Shown: positions 46,615 through 57,848 of the stretch, piece by piece
Layout of the letters: every line of letters begins with the position of its first letter
How positions within the stretch are numbered: position 1 is the stretch's first letter
NCBI GenBank assembly: GCA_001414485.1
Contig: LLEY01000064.1
Span: forward strand, 248,001 to 312,000
DNA: 64,000 nucleotides
Direction of reading: 5' to 3'
From: Calycina herbarum
Lineage: Eukaryota > Ascomycota > Leotiomycetes > Helotiales > Pezizellaceae
Position numbers and translations under genes: made by a program
Notes under the pieces: model-generated
What the model saw: the letters and a program-made list of their open reading frames with translations, nothing else
What the model was told of the DNA's origin: nothing
Database searches by the model: none

Positions 46615-46815
46615 ATGATTGAAGCACAAAAACGTTACGTCGAGTACCCTAAAGTTGAAGATGACATCATTGTACCCTCTACCAAGGATCGGGAAATGGC
46701 GTTTGCATTCTCGAACCTGGAGGTAGAGGAGACAGATTGCGCGGAGTTCTTTGACTTTGATGCTTACTACGGAGAACCAAGTGCTGATGAAGAGAAAGAA
46801 GCCGTAGCTGGGTAA
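46615..46815 (+). CDS. Small acidic hypothetical protein, 66 aa
   Basis: It starts at ATG 46615 in the context caagATGatt and codes for a short, very acidic protein (MIEAQKRYVEYPKVEDDIIV at the start, EEKEAVAG at the end). The stop lies inside a perfect splice donor (GGGTAAGT, GT at 46812), so the frame may continue in a downstream exon; an acceptor at about 46,864 would add about 20 residues. I do not recognise a family. Codon use looks coding and the acidic run is not typical of random frames, but expression is unproven. Confidence 0.4.
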   Translation: MIEAQKRYVEYPKVEDDIIVPSTKDREMAFAFSNLEVEETDCAEFFDFDAYYGEPSADEEKEAVAG

Positions 46816-47390
46816 GTAAGGGTTAACGAGGCGCTTTGGTTCGGAAGCAATTTGAGTACTACAAGCCTAGGTAAGAAAAACCCCTGTCCGCTACTATCTC
46901 GTGCGGTTATCATGCAACCATCTTAAGATAATTAACCTGATTTTCCCCCTATCAACTACCTTAAAGCCCGTTTACCCCCGATAGTGAAACTTGAACATCC
47001 TTATTTGACTGTGTTTGGTAATAGCCACTTCTGATACGAGAAGAATACTCTCTAGTGTTTTCAGTTGATTTCCTGTGACACCGACCAAACTTTCTAAACA
47101 TATTCAAACCCCTGCAAGGTGATTTAGAATAATTGAAATGTTTTCTTTCACCATGGACAATTAAGCATTGGCAAAATCAAGTACTTTCACTTCACCCACA
47201 ACACCATTCTTTTTTCACAAATATCCCACCTCCAATCAAACAACCACCTCTTTCAGGAGCTGTCTCCGGAATTTCAAGGTGAGAATGTTGGATATCGTGA
47301 AAGAAATGCGGAACGATGCGGGTAGCGATTGAGGGAAGGTAGGTATGTTGGAAATCTGACGACCAACCAAGTTCGATATTGTCAACCAAG

Positions 47391-47932
47391 TATTAGTGGC
47401 TAGAAATCGAAAACTGAGACTACGAATAATAATAGAAGATCAAAGTTATAACGAATTACAAGGTCCTCGGACAGATCTCGACCAATACCTCATGGGAAAT
47501 TTCAACCCTCTCTACCCCGAATTTATACTGACTAAAGGCGATTTGCAGAGGTGGAAGACCGTCTACAAGATGAAACCCGCCTTTTTTGAACGTCGTTACA
47601 AGAAAGTTGTCATATAAGCATCGCCGGTTCTAAACTGATGACCGACTGGGACTGGATGCTCCTGCCCAACTATTGTACCCATTGTCCGAATCAATTCAAC
47701 ACACCAACTCCAAAATTGTGCATTCCCGCGGGGAGTGAGCTTGAAACTACTTGTGCAGCCACCAAGAGGGAAGATGCAACTTTCGAGGAACGCGCAAGAC
47801 GATATGGGAAAGGTAGCGAGAGACTAAGAAAAATTATATAAAGACGAAAATTGGCTTACAAAGATGATCGAATTAGCCTATAAGGCTGTGGACGAACATG
47901 CGAGATTGTTGAAAGAGGAGTAGAGGAAGAAG
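47391..47932 (+). pseudogene. Unidentified gene relic in three frames
   Basis: Three successive plus-strand frames look coding and together could form one protein. They are 47,396-47,614 (basic, with PRTDLDQYLMGNF and PAFFERRYKK), 47,638-47,838 (Cys pairs YCTHC, then ERARRYGKGSERLRK) and 47,832-47,932 (YKDENWLTKMIELAYKAV, ending in KEE). Joining them needs frame changes at about 47,615-47,640 and in the A-rich run at about 47,830. These could be lesions or unrecognised introns. No ATG start is evident for the first frame. No known domain. Confidence 0.4.
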
Positions 47933-48358
47933 GGCAAGACATAAGAAATTGGTCGCAACTTGACTCGGCATAAGCTGTCGAACTTATGGGCACTCTCTTT
48001 ACCCTCAACCGCATTCTTCATTCTTTTATTGATACACTTGTATCATCGCACATTCTCCTAAAACTTCATTGTTCAAGGAACTCTTTATCAATAAAACACT
48101 TACCTTTGGGGGCGCACTTGATTCGATGTTTCTTTCCCGCTTCACAAATGGATACACGCTCGTTACAAAATATGGCATCCGAATAAAAGTTTTACCGGTA
48201 CCTAATTTCCCAACATAAATAGTAACAAAATTGGAAATCACCATGTCACTTGAGAGTGCGATGAAGAATTAATTCGTTTCGGTTTTTCTTTATACTGTGT
48301 TAGCAAAAAGTAAACACAACTCGAGCTAGCACCAAAACATACCAATCAAGAATAATTA
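47933..48358. other. Intergenic
   Basis: Between the gene relic and the 3' end of the DUF3500 gene. Overlapping short frames on both strands (48,000-48,240) show no family resemblance. Nothing else seen. Confidence 0.4.
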
Positions 48359-49800
48359 CTACCGCTCAATCAAAGCCCTCCCATAATCCCCCCTATTAGG
48401 TAACCTATTAACAGTATGAATATGACACCTCGCCGGACTGGTATTGGTCAAAAAGACTAGAAGAAGTCACATCAGCATTTTTCCTCTCGATTTTCTCTTT
48501 CACTTGAACTTACTTCCACAATGGAAATCTAATTCCATAAACGCAACCGGACTATGAATTCGATAATAATAAGGATCTTCATCTCCAAACTCTCCAATCC
48601 AAGAGAAATACGTTTCGTCGAGATGAGATTTGAAGAGTTCGAGACGGTGTTTGAGAACTGAGGCGGGATAGTATTCGTTGAATGCTAGAAAGAGGTTGAT
48701 GATGCTTTCTTGGCTCTTGGGTGGGAAGAGAGAAACCGGGCAGCCCTCTGCAACCCTATTAGCAAAGTACTCAGATTCAAAACGGGGATATTTACCATAA
48801 GGAACAACCCTATTATCCTGCCTCGCACCCCCCAAATGCCTCTCATCAAAAGGATTCCACCGATCCGCCGCCAAACTCTTCCCATCCATCCCCTTACTCA
48901 ACGTAGCCTTCTCCTGCAACTCCCTCGGTAGTCCTTGCATCAATTTCAAACTCTCCATTTCCTCAGTCCGGAATAATCGTAATCCAGCATGGGGTCCTTC
49001 GTCAATTCTATCTGGTTCTGCTCCCATGAATGTTGGTCCTATGACCATTCGTTTTCCGAGGAAGACGACGGAGAGACAGAGATGGTGGCCGAAGAATGTG
49101 TATCCCCATGGTGAGGTGAGAGAGCGGGTTCCGAAGAGACGGAAGTTGTAGGAGTGTTCGTTTAGGATCTTTTTACCGTTTACGAGGTGTCCTAGGAAAT
49201 CGTTTGTGAGACAGCAGCCGAGGACTTTTTCGTAACCTTCTTTTGAGAAGGAGGATTTTAGGATGGTGTGGATTGCGGTTTGGATTTCGGAGGTGTGTTC
49301 GTCTAGTCGAAGACCGCCTGGAAATTTTGTTAATTGAGTGCCTTTGAGGGTGACCTTATGGTAGTACCTGGATTCATATATAACTCCGGATTTGACCATA
49401 ACCTGAACTTGTCATCTGTAACTTTCCCACACCAGACCTCCTTTTTCTGTTCTTCACTCAATACCTTTAACAAGCTCTCTACATTCTCAGCAACCAACTC
49501 GGTGGGAGCACCTTCATCCTCGGCGTATTTATACAACCCCTCTCTCACAATTCCATCTGATGTGAACCCCTTATAAGGTTTCTCCAAATTCTTCTCATCA
49601 AGTCGATTGATCAACCAAGCAGGAGCTTCAATCTGTCTCCTCGACTCACACCAACTCAGCGCATCATGGTCTGCAATTCCCGCGATCCGAGGGTGATTCG
49701 GGGCTGGTATGATATCGCGAAAGGGAACCGCAGCATCAGAACGTGGTTTGGTGGGGTCGGAAGATTGGAGATATCCAGAATTAACAGGTGCTGTTGACAT
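48359..49800 (-). CDS. DUF3500 family protein, 444 aa, 3 exons
   Basis: Exons on the minus strand: 49800-49368, 49317-48514 and 48456-48359; introns of 50 and 57 bp with GTACTA...TTAAC...CAG and GTAAGT...CTAG signals. The joined frame is continuous and extends the obvious frame, which would otherwise stop at 48500. The last exon adds the expected ending (HCGIFLTN, then HIHTVNR and NDYG-like NRGDYGRAL). The middle block GYTFFGHHLCLSVVFLGK then GPTFMGAEPDRIDEG is typical of DUF3500. The biochemical role of this family is not established. No signal peptide is obvious. It is divergent from the FAH-family gene with 479 bp between starts, so the two may be co-regulated. Confidence 0.88.
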
Positions 49801-50279
49801 CGTGAAAAGCTGTCGTTCCTTATTTTCAAAATCCCAACATCAGGAATGGAATTGATGAAATCGAGCCTCCATTAAATAGCCTGAAATAGTAGATCTAGGT
49901 ACATGGAACATGTCCATCTCGCATTGCGCGTCCCCATCCTCGAACGGAATTGAACTCGGGATGTCGTCCAGCAAGAAAAATACCCCGCAATGTGGGGTTG
50001 GAATCACGTGGAAAGGCGTCTCTCCACCAAGTCCACTTCAAGATTCTTTAATTCGGCTTTTGTTTGCTTTCCGGGGATTTTGGTGGGGCTGGATGTCAAT
50101 GTTTGACTTGCCGTTGTCAAGTACCACTTTCTATTGCAGAGAAGTGGACTTGTGGACCTGCAGGAAGTAATCATAAAGTTCATTCCGGAATCGGGGGACG
50201 GTACTTGTAACTCTCATCTTCATTCCATCTTTTTAAACTCCTGGTTTCTTTGAGGATATTCATATTTAAAAGCTTCAAA
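49801..50279. promoter_or_regulatory. Divergent promoter region, DUF3500 / FAH-family
   Basis: 479 bp between outward-facing starts. An AT-rich word (catatttaaaagc, about 50,260) lies 20 bp before the FAH start and could be TATA-like. No other motif stands out. Confidence 0.4.
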
Positions 50280-51322
50280 ATGTCCATCCCATCTTTCAGT
50301 CGTGAGTACCACATGTCCCACATCTAGAAATCCTCAACTCACAATTCCCAGGTCTCGTCCGTTTCATTCCCAAATCCTCGAGCGATATCCTTATCGGCGA
50401 GCCATCAAGTCCAGATGTAGATGTAGGAGCAGAAACCCGAGCATCAAAAGATGTAGAAGTCAAAGTCTACAGCGGGACCTCAATCCTCTCACCAGGCTCA
50501 CCAACCGGGAAAACCGAGATAATTGGAAAGCTTCTCTCTCCCCTCGCGGAATCTGAAGTTGGAACAATCCGTTGTATCGGTCTAAACGTACGGAATCCCT
50601 CCTCTCCTCCCACAAATTTGAACTGCAATTTATAAGAGTAAACAGTATGTCCAACACGCAAAAGAAGCCAAAATGGCCATCCCCACCGTCCCAACCGTCT
50701 TCATGAAACCCTCCACCTCCCTCGCAGACCCCTTTCCCTCCCCAACCATAATCCCAAAATCGACCCTCGCGGACGACTGCTGCGACTTCGAATCCGAACT
50801 CGTAATAATAATCGGGAAGAAATGCAAAGACGTCAGCGAAGCCGAAGCACTAGATTACGTCTTAGGCTACACAGCCAGTAACGACGTCTCAAGTCGCGCA
50901 AGTCAATTCGCGCAATCGCAATGGAGTTATAGTAAAGGCTTCGATGGCGCCTGTCCGATTGGACCGGTGGTTGTGAGTCAGAAGCTCATTGGGGATGCGG
51001 GGAAATTTAGGGTGAGAGGGTTGAAGAATGGGAAGGTTATGCAGGATTGTGGGATTGAGTATGTTTCTATTTATCGGTTGAGCAATTATTGCAGAGAAGC
51101 TAATAGTGTGACAGTGATTTGATTTTCCCAATTCAAAAGATTGTTTCCTTCTTATCGCAAGGGACGACACTTCCAGCTGGAACTATCATCTTGACAGGAA
51201 CGCCGGCTGGTGTTGGCTTTTCGTTCGATCCAAAGGAGTATCTCAGAGATGGGGATGAATTTTCTGTGGAGATTTTACCACATATTGGAACGTTGACTAC
51301 GAAGTTTGAAGCCGAGAAATGA
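50280..51322 (+). CDS. Fumarylacetoacetate hydrolase (FAH) family protein, 292 aa, 4 exons
   Basis: Exons 50280-50301, 50352-50587, 50646-51058 and 51115-51322; all introns are GT-AG and 49-58 bp, and the joined frame is open. Family marks: CIGLN-YVQHAKEA (about 82-94), metal ligands Glu135 and Glu137 in FESELVIIIG, Asp166 in GYTASNDVSSR, and TPAGVG near the end. FAH-fold enzymes cleave C-C bonds in acylpyruvates and related dicarbonyls or decarboxylate oxaloacetate using Mg2+/Mn2+. The exact substrate cannot be read from the sequence; FAHD1/2-like activity is more likely than true tyrosine-pathway FAH, which is longer. No targeting peptide is obvious, so it is probably cytosolic. Confidence 0.9.
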
Positions 51323-51961
51323 GTAGAGTATCAATGAAAGCCACTTGGCACGAAAAGAAAGCTTCTTCCTGGTTTTGTCCAGTAGTGACCAACATTGAAA
51401 CTTGCAACGGAAGCTAGTCAGGCAGGTACGAACCTGAAGTTTTACTACCACTCTTAGAGTTGTACCTTCCCTTCCCTGTTCTCGTCATGGTGGCACGTGG
51501 TCAAATGAATTAATAGTAAGAGGGAAGGAGCAACCTCGAGGTCGAGGTCAAGTCAAGGAAGGAACGACCTTGAAAGCAGGCGACCTCGGGACACTATAGG
51601 TAGAACACGCCGTCTTCACCAGACCTTCTCGATGGCTGTGCAAGAATTGATCAGTCTTTCGACCCAGGTAAGTTAAGGTCGAGGTCGAGGGTCGCTCCTT
51701 CACTAACTTCATCCTTCAGCTCAACAACCTCGAAAATGGACTGAAGGCAAAAATAAAGGAGCCGCAAGATCCCAACTAAAATAAAACAAGAACAACACAA
51801 TGAAAACACTCAAAGTACTAATGAGTCACAGTGATCAACTCAGGTTTGAAAGATTCTGGTACACTCTCAAATTTATACAGAAAAGTAGTGGCCGCCATTA
51901 TATAGCCAAAAGTCATCAAATACGCCATGCATCTATGCAACAATCATCAAACATTCATACC
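51323..51961. other. Intergenic with gaggtc-type repeats
   Basis: The stretch 51,530-51,700 carries several copies of gaggtcgaggtc and close variants, two of them in inverted order around 51,528-51,550 and 51,675-51,700 (cgagg...gctccttc). It probably holds convergent 3' ends of the FAH-family and transporter genes plus a small repeat. Two plus-strand frames (51,800-52,240) overlap the transporter in antisense and are not called. Confidence 0.5.
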
Positions 51962-53599
51962 CTATCTCAACCTCTCAAGTGGTCTTCCCTCTCTTCTCCG
52001 ACCCTTCAAGAACCACGCACAACTTGCCCAACACATGCCAATTCCAATCCACGCGAAATTAGGCATCTTGAACCCCGCCATAATCGGCAGCAAGAAAGCT
52101 GCTCGCGGTATGAACAAGAATGTCGTCGTAAGTGGACTCGTGGCTCGGGTTAAAGCGATGGTACTGAAGAATACAGCCCAACTACCTAGTCCACCGCATA
52201 GAACCATCAACCAATGGAAGAACACATCTAGGAAATAACAGTTTCGGGAGATGTTTGTTACTTCGCCTGAGAGGAAGACGATGGGGATGAAGATGACGAT
52301 AGAGAGTCCTGATGTATAATGTAGCAATCTCCAATATGCTCGTGCTTCCTCGCGAGATCCGGAATAATCGGCTGGGGCGTTGGAAGATGGAAATGTTCCA
52401 ATAAGCTCCCCTTGGGGAACCAGAGAGGCAACAAGAGACTTGTATGTTCGTTGGATTTGCACCGGGTAGAGTGCAACGAACATGGAAGAAAACACACCCG
52501 CTACAATACTCTCCCAAGTTACTCGAACGTTGGCACGACAAAGCGCAACCAAAAGGGTAAGTGTGGCCGTGAGCGTGGAAGATAGTGTCGTGACACTATG
52601 AGAAGCTCCATTGAGGACTGACGTGAAGATGAGAGAAAAGGGTACTATGCCGATACGTGCCAGAGTATAAATCTGGAGCTGCGCATAGGCGAATGAGAGG
52701 TTGCTCAGGCACAGTTTCACAACAAAGATAACTGCCAAAGGCAAGACCTGCTTCGCAACGGCCCAATCGAACTCAAACAATCCCCCGCCCGCAATACCTC
52801 CAGAGAAGCCCGATGTCCATCGTCTAATGGAGGCCAAAACGCCCCCACCACCATTCTTTTGCAAGCCTCGGAACCCCTGGGACGATTGTTGAAGTCGTTT
52901 CGAGGGCGCAATCATGGACGACACTCCGGCACTCACTAACCACGGACTCACCCAACGAGTGATATATGCCGAGAGGATGATCCAGAAGTGGGTGTTGAGC
53001 ATCTCGAAAAGGGTGGTTGTAAGGGGATATGGAAACTTGTAAACTCCCGCTATTAAAACCATCAGCTTCGTGTGGGATGTGTAGTTTTCTTGGAGGTACC
53101 CACTCCACAGAATGATTCGGTTCATGACAGTCAAGCCAATTTGACATCCCCCAAGCCATATTACCAACACACCAATGTATACGGCCCATCCAAGAGGGGT
53201 CGTGAAGAGCCATTGTCCCAAACCCCCTCCATAAATCAGGGCCTTCCATCCTGTCAACTTGTACCCATCTGCAGGTAGCAATTGCCTCGAGGGGGTTCCG
53301 TCGCCCCAGTCATCGTCGTCGGTTTCTGAGGTGGGATTTGAGTCTGAATGGCGTCTTTGAAATGGAGATGGTGATCGAGAAATACTGATCAGAGGGATGG
53401 ATGTGGCTCGGAATTCCGACGAGGATTTGGGTTGATATGAGGACATTCTGGATCGCGGGCGCTCGTCTGCATCAATGCTTCCCGAGGAACTGCTTTTCCG
53501 GTGGTTCTCTTGTGGTTTGCCTTTTCCAGCGGAAGAAAGAAGATATTGAACTGCAGGGCGGAAGGGATTAGGGGCTTCGGTATTTCGAGGTGAAAACAT
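51962..53599 (-). CDS. DMT-superfamily (nucleotide-sugar/TPT-type) transporter, 545 aa
   Basis: Single exon from ATG 53599. A long polar N-terminus rich in Ser/Arg/Pro (about 1-110, with DDDDWGDG before the membrane part) is followed by about ten hydrophobic segments. The first runs through TPLGWAVYIGVLVIWLGG (about 130-150) and the last is near 510-530. The region GVYKFPYPLTTTLFEMLN (about 185-202) resembles the second helix of SLC35/TPT-like transporters. Substrate unknown; Golgi or ER location would fit the family but is inference. It is divergent from COX15 with 470 bp between starts. The protein is longer than typical SLC35 members because of the N-terminal extension and an insertion at about 225-265. 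Confidence 0.78.
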   Translation of the reverse strand: MFSPRNTEAPNPFRPAVQYLLSSAGKGKPQENHRKSSSSGSIDADERPRSRMSSYQPKSSSEFRATSIPLISISRSPSPFQRRHSDSNPTSETDDDDWGDGTPSRQLLPADGYKLTGWKALIYGGGLGQWLFTTPLGWAVYIGVLVIWLGGCQIGLTVMNRIILWSGYLQENYTSHTKLMVLIAGVYKFPYPLTTTLFEMLNTHFWIILSAYITRWVSPWLVSAGVSSMIAPSKRLQQSSQGFRGLQKNGGGGVLASIRRWTSGFSGGIAGGGLFEFDWAVAKQVLPLAVIFVVKLCLSNLSFAYAQLQIYTLARIGIVPFSLIFTSVLNGASHSVTTLSSTLTATLTLLVALCRANVRVTWESIVAGVFSSMFVALYPVQIQRTYKSLVASLVPQGELIGTFPSSNAPADYSGSREEARAYWRLLHYTSGLSIVIFIPIVFLSGEVTNISRNCYFLDVFFHWLMVLCGGLGSWAVFFSTIALTRATSPLTTTFLFIPRAAFLLPIMAGFKMPNFAWIGIGMCWASCAWFLKGRRREGRPLERLR

Positions 53600-54069
53600 G
53601 GGGCATTGGTTGGGTGAATTATTGTTGGGTAGTCAAGAGCATTGAAGCTTGGGATTTGGTGTTCAACGTATGAACATTTGGTGTCTTCGTGGATGCGCTG
53701 ATCCGCCTCAGGTCGCAAGAAGTCGAGAGACGAGAGTGAGGTGAGTTGTCGAGATGAGCGAAGTGTTGACGATCTACGGGGCTATGCGCGTCTTGGTGGA
53801 TTTTAGATTTGGACCCCCTCCCCTGGAGACCATTGAGCCTTGCGCCACATCAAACGTCAGCCTCACCGGCGATTTTGAGTGCCAAGGCCGTGATTTTTAG
53901 CTGACCTTTGATGACAGAATCCCAGCATCTTGGTTGGTCCAATATCATCGGCCAATTGCGGGAGCTAAATCGAGTTGGAATATCAAAATCATCCCACTTG
54001 GAACCTTCAACCCTTTTCTCACTCGAATTTCTTCCCATCGTCAATTGCATGAGGGCAAATTCTTCAGCA
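53600..54069. promoter_or_regulatory. Divergent promoter region, transporter / COX15
   Basis: 470 bp between outward-facing starts. The frame of COX15 is open upstream to about 53,908, but the extra residues do not look like a mitochondrial presequence, so the region is taken as promoter and 5' UTR. No clear TATA box. Confidence 0.4.
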
Positions 54070-55674
54070 ATGTCTTCACTTCTCCCAGGCCTTCGAAGGG
54101 CAGCGCCCCGGCTGTCCCGCGACTTCTTTATATGCCATCAATGCACCAAACAAGCAAGTCCTCTGGGGCGATTGAAGCTGCCCATCAAGTCGAACCTCTC
54201 GAGGACAATTCGATTCAATAGCAGCTCTGCAGCTTTCCCAGAGGGAGGAGGTGTCCGAAATCCTACGCCATTGAACACTTTAAGTCAAGCAATATCAAGC
54301 AATGCCAAATCAGAGGCCAAAAAGAAGTTCTTTCCAAATGTTACCGCCAAACCTGTGGCATACTGGCTATTAGGGAGTGCAGTTAGTGTTTTTGGAATTG
54401 TAGTTTTTGGGGGACTCACTCGATTGACAGAGTCGGGGTATGTTGGATGCTCGCAGAGGTAATGCAATGGCTAACAACGAAATAGCCTCAGTATCACCGA
54501 ATGGAAGCCAGTAACCGGCTCTCTACCACCACTTTCTCTCGCTGATTGGGAATCCGAATTCGATAAATACCGCGCATCCCCCGAATTCAAGCTCCTAAAT
54601 CCACACATGACTCTCGAAGAGTTCAAAAAGATATATTTCATGGAGTGGGGCCATCGACTCTGGGGGCGATTTGTAGGACTCTCATTTGTCCTGCCAGCAA
54701 TCTACTTTGTTGCTCGACGAAAGGTTTCCGCCAATATGTCACTTCGTCTCCTTGGAATCTCATGTTTAATTGGTTTCCAAGGTATGTTGGGATGGTGGAT
54801 GGTGAAATCAGGATTGAAGGACGACCTATTCGCCCCTGGTTCGCATCCTCGAGTTAGTCAATACAGACTTACGGCACATCTCGGAGCAGCATTCGTCTGC
54901 TACACCGCAATGCTCTGGAACGGCCTAGCAATTCTGCGAACCAGATCTCTCCTTGCAAATCCAGAACGAGCTCACGCTCAATTACAAACCCTCTCATCGG
55001 GTACCCTTTCCGTATTTCGGAAATCCGTTGCCGGCCTTGCGCTTCTCATTTTCGTCACTGCCATGTCGGGTGGTTTAGTGGCTGGGCTTGATGCGGGAAT
55101 GATATATAACGAATTCCCAAGCATGGGTGTAGGTCTCACACCTCCAAAGGCAGAGCTCTGGGACAAATTTTACTCGAGAAGGGAGGATGGCAGTGATCTA
55201 TGGTGGCGAAATATGTTGGAGAACCCATCTCTCGTCCAACTCGATCACCGAATTCTAGCTACAACGACCTTCACAGCGATTTTAGCTGTGTGGGCGTATT
55301 CACGATTCAACCCACGGGTTCGGGCTGTTCTACCAAATAATTGCCGAAAAGGAATGTTGGGTGTTGTCCATCTGGTGTTCATGCAAGCAGCACTTGGAAT
55401 CAGCACCTTGATCTATCTTGTTCCTACACATCTAGCAGCAACCCATCAAGCAGGTAGCTTGGCGCTGTTGACTGGTGCACTGGTATTGGGCAGCAGGACA
55501 TGGATTCCTACGCGGACATGGCGTTTGGTCCAAAGCAGACTCAAGCAGATTCCATCTGCCTCGGGTGCACAGGTTCGCCGGAGTATGGTAATGGGCCCTA
55601 AAGGCGCAGAGGCTGTGGGGTTGAGGTCAGAACTCAATGCCATGAAGAATCGAGGACCTGCACGAAAAGCATGA
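54070..55674 (+). CDS. COX15: COX15 haem A synthase, 518 aa, 2 exons
   Basis: Exons 54070-54437 and 54486-55674; a 48-bp intron (GTATGT, ctaac, AAATAG) splits ESG/LSITEW. Start chosen at MSSLLPGLRRAAPRLSR, a typical Arg/Ser-rich mitochondrial presequence; an in-frame ATG at 54049 is an alternative. Multi-pass inner-membrane enzyme that oxidises the C8 methyl of haem O to make haem A for cytochrome c oxidase. Haem-ligand histidines are visible at His179 (EWGHRLWG), His254 (RLTAHLG), His377 (QLDHRILA) and His443 (AATHQAGS), with GGLTRLTESG in the first helix. Length is close to the yeast protein plus a longer N-terminus. It converges with KRS1 downstream. Confidence 0.95.
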
Positions 55675-55872
55675 ACAAAAATGTAGGTATGTTGTATATA
55701 CGGTGTTTGATTAGCGACTTTTGCATGGGCGGTGTCTTATTAGATCACCCCCAATATTTAGAGGGGGCACAAGTCATGATAGGACGATTCTCTACTCTGT
55801 ACATTATCTGAAGAAAAATCAATTTTATTTGTTTTTTGAAAGGTCATCATCTAGCGCGAAAAATGGCATCAC

Positions 55873-57848
55873 TCACTTGTGAGCTAAAACCAACTCGTTA
55901 GCCAAGTTCTCCACTGACTTAACCAATGCCTCCAGGAAAAGAAGAAGTACTTACGAATCCCTTCTTCAGTTTGTGGCTGAATTCCCACCTCCTCCGCGGC
56001 CAACTTCTCAATCTTCTTACTCGTATCCTCCTTCATGAATGGGAAGGCCAAGACCTCCTTGATGCTGTAGTTGTCGGTCAAGAACATGACCAAGCGATCA
56101 ATTCCCATTCCCCATCCTCCGGTTGGTGGTAATCCAAACTCCAAGCTCTGACAGAAATTCTCATCAATCATCTGGGCCTCATCATCACCTTGTTCCTTTT
56201 GGTTGGCTTGCTCCTCGAAGCGGAGACGTTGGTCGAAGGGATCGTTCAACTCAGTATATGCGTTGACGATTTCCTTCTTGCAGACGAAAGCCTCAAATCG
56301 CTCACAGAGACCTGGGTTGCTGCGGTGGTATTTGGCAAGTGGAGACATCATTTGCGGGTGGCCTGTGATGAAGGTTGGGTTTATGCAAGTCTCCTCGAGG
56401 TATTCGCCTACCAATTTATCCAGCATACGTGCGTTGGTGAGTGGTGGTGAGCATTCAAGCTTCATCTTCTTAAGAACACGCTTGAAGAACTCGTTAGTCT
56501 CCATGGTGTGAAGTTGGTCTCCTGGTGGGAACTTCTCGCCAGTTGCTTCCTCGAGAGCGGGGATCATCTCGATTCGCTTCCAAGGGGCGGCCCAGTTAAC
56601 CTCATACTCTTCTCCGTGCTGGGTGTGGAACTTGGTGGTGGTGCCGCCAGTGATGTGCTTAACCAGGCCAGAAACGAGCGCTTCGGTCATATCCATGATA
56701 TCGTAAACGTCGGCGTAGGCCATGTAAAACTCACAGGTTGTGAATTCAGGGTTGTGAGTGAGATCGATACCTTCATTTCGGAATTGACGTCCCATCTCGT
56801 AGACTCTGTTTAAACCACCAACAACAAGCATCTTCAAGTATAATTCGGGTGCTACACGCATGAACATGTCCATGTTGAGGTCGTTGTGGTGGGTAACAAA
56901 TGGCTTGGCGGTTGCTCCTCCAGCAATTGGGTTCATCATTGGTGTCTCAACCTCGACAAAGTCTTGCTCGTCAAAGTACTTGCGGATATAGGTAATCATC
57001 TTGGATCTGGTCAAGAAGACATTTCGTGTAGGGTCGTTCATGATCAAATCCAAATATCTCTTGCGATGTCTCTGCTCCTGGTCCTTGAATCCATAGTACT
57101 CGTCTGGAAGTTGGTGTAAACATGGGGTCAAGAGAACAATTTCCGTGGCGAAAATTGAAAGCTCTCCAGCCTCTCCCTTCTCAATCTTGTTCTTTGGTGC
57201 CGTTCGTCCTGGGTAGCCCACTATGCCGATAATGTCACCTCGTCGCAGATGCTCGTGTTGATCAGCAAATGGAACACCGCCCTCCTTGGCCTCTTGTAAC
57301 TGGCACATAACCTGTACCTTGACACCTTCTGTGCGAACATCATAGAATACAAGCTTGTTTCCTGACGCACGCTTGTTGAAGATTCTAGCTCCAAGTCTGA
57401 TCTCGACATCCTTCTTATGCTCTCCCGATTTCAAAGAATCGTACTCGCTGACAAACTTGCGCAGATCGTAGTTCACGTGGAACTTGTGTGGATATGGGTT
57501 TGGGTTCTTGGTCTGGCGGAGTTTGTTGATGGTGCGCGATCGGATCTCGAAATATTGCTATACCCCGCAATCAGCATCAATTCGCCCGCAAGGCCTCCAT
57601 TTGAAGGGCCGCATTCTTACATTTGGGTTCAACTCCTTCTCGTCCGCCTCGGCATTCGACTTCTTAACCATAACAGGCTTGGGAGGGGCGGCAGCTTCCT
57701 TCTTGCGCTTCTCCTCCTCCTTTTGACGGTTCTTTTGGCGCTTCTTCAATTCCGACTTGGAGATCATTTCACCAGTAACTTCATCGAGTTGGAGGTTCAC
57801 TGCTGGCTCCTTGGCAGGAGCAGAGGCACTTGGTGCTGCGTCCGCCAT
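55873..57848 (-). CDS. KRS1: Cytosolic lysyl-tRNA synthetase (class II), 613 aa, 3 exons
   Basis: Exons on the minus strand: 57848-57621, 57557-55955 and 55883-55873. Intron 1 (63 bp) is GTAAGA...TATAG. Intron 2 (71 bp) is GTAAGT...GGCTAACGAG...TTTTAG and leads to an 11-nt last exon, giving the ending EEGIPHK; unspliced, the frame runs to a stop at 55884 with an atypical Trp/Phe-rich tail. Lys-rich N-terminal extension (about 25-70), OB-fold anticodon domain (about 110-225), and catalytic class II core with motif 2 [13 protein letters not shown] (about 336-348) and motif 3 GWGMGIDRL (557-565). It charges tRNA-Lys in the cytosol; lack of a presequence argues against a mitochondrial isoform. 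The stop lies about 200 bp from that of COX15. Confidence 0.95.

Noticed and set aside
53908..54069. N-terminal extension of COX15
   Set aside because: The frame is open, but it starts at TTG/ATG far upstream and its residues do not resemble a presequence; MSSLLPGLRR does.
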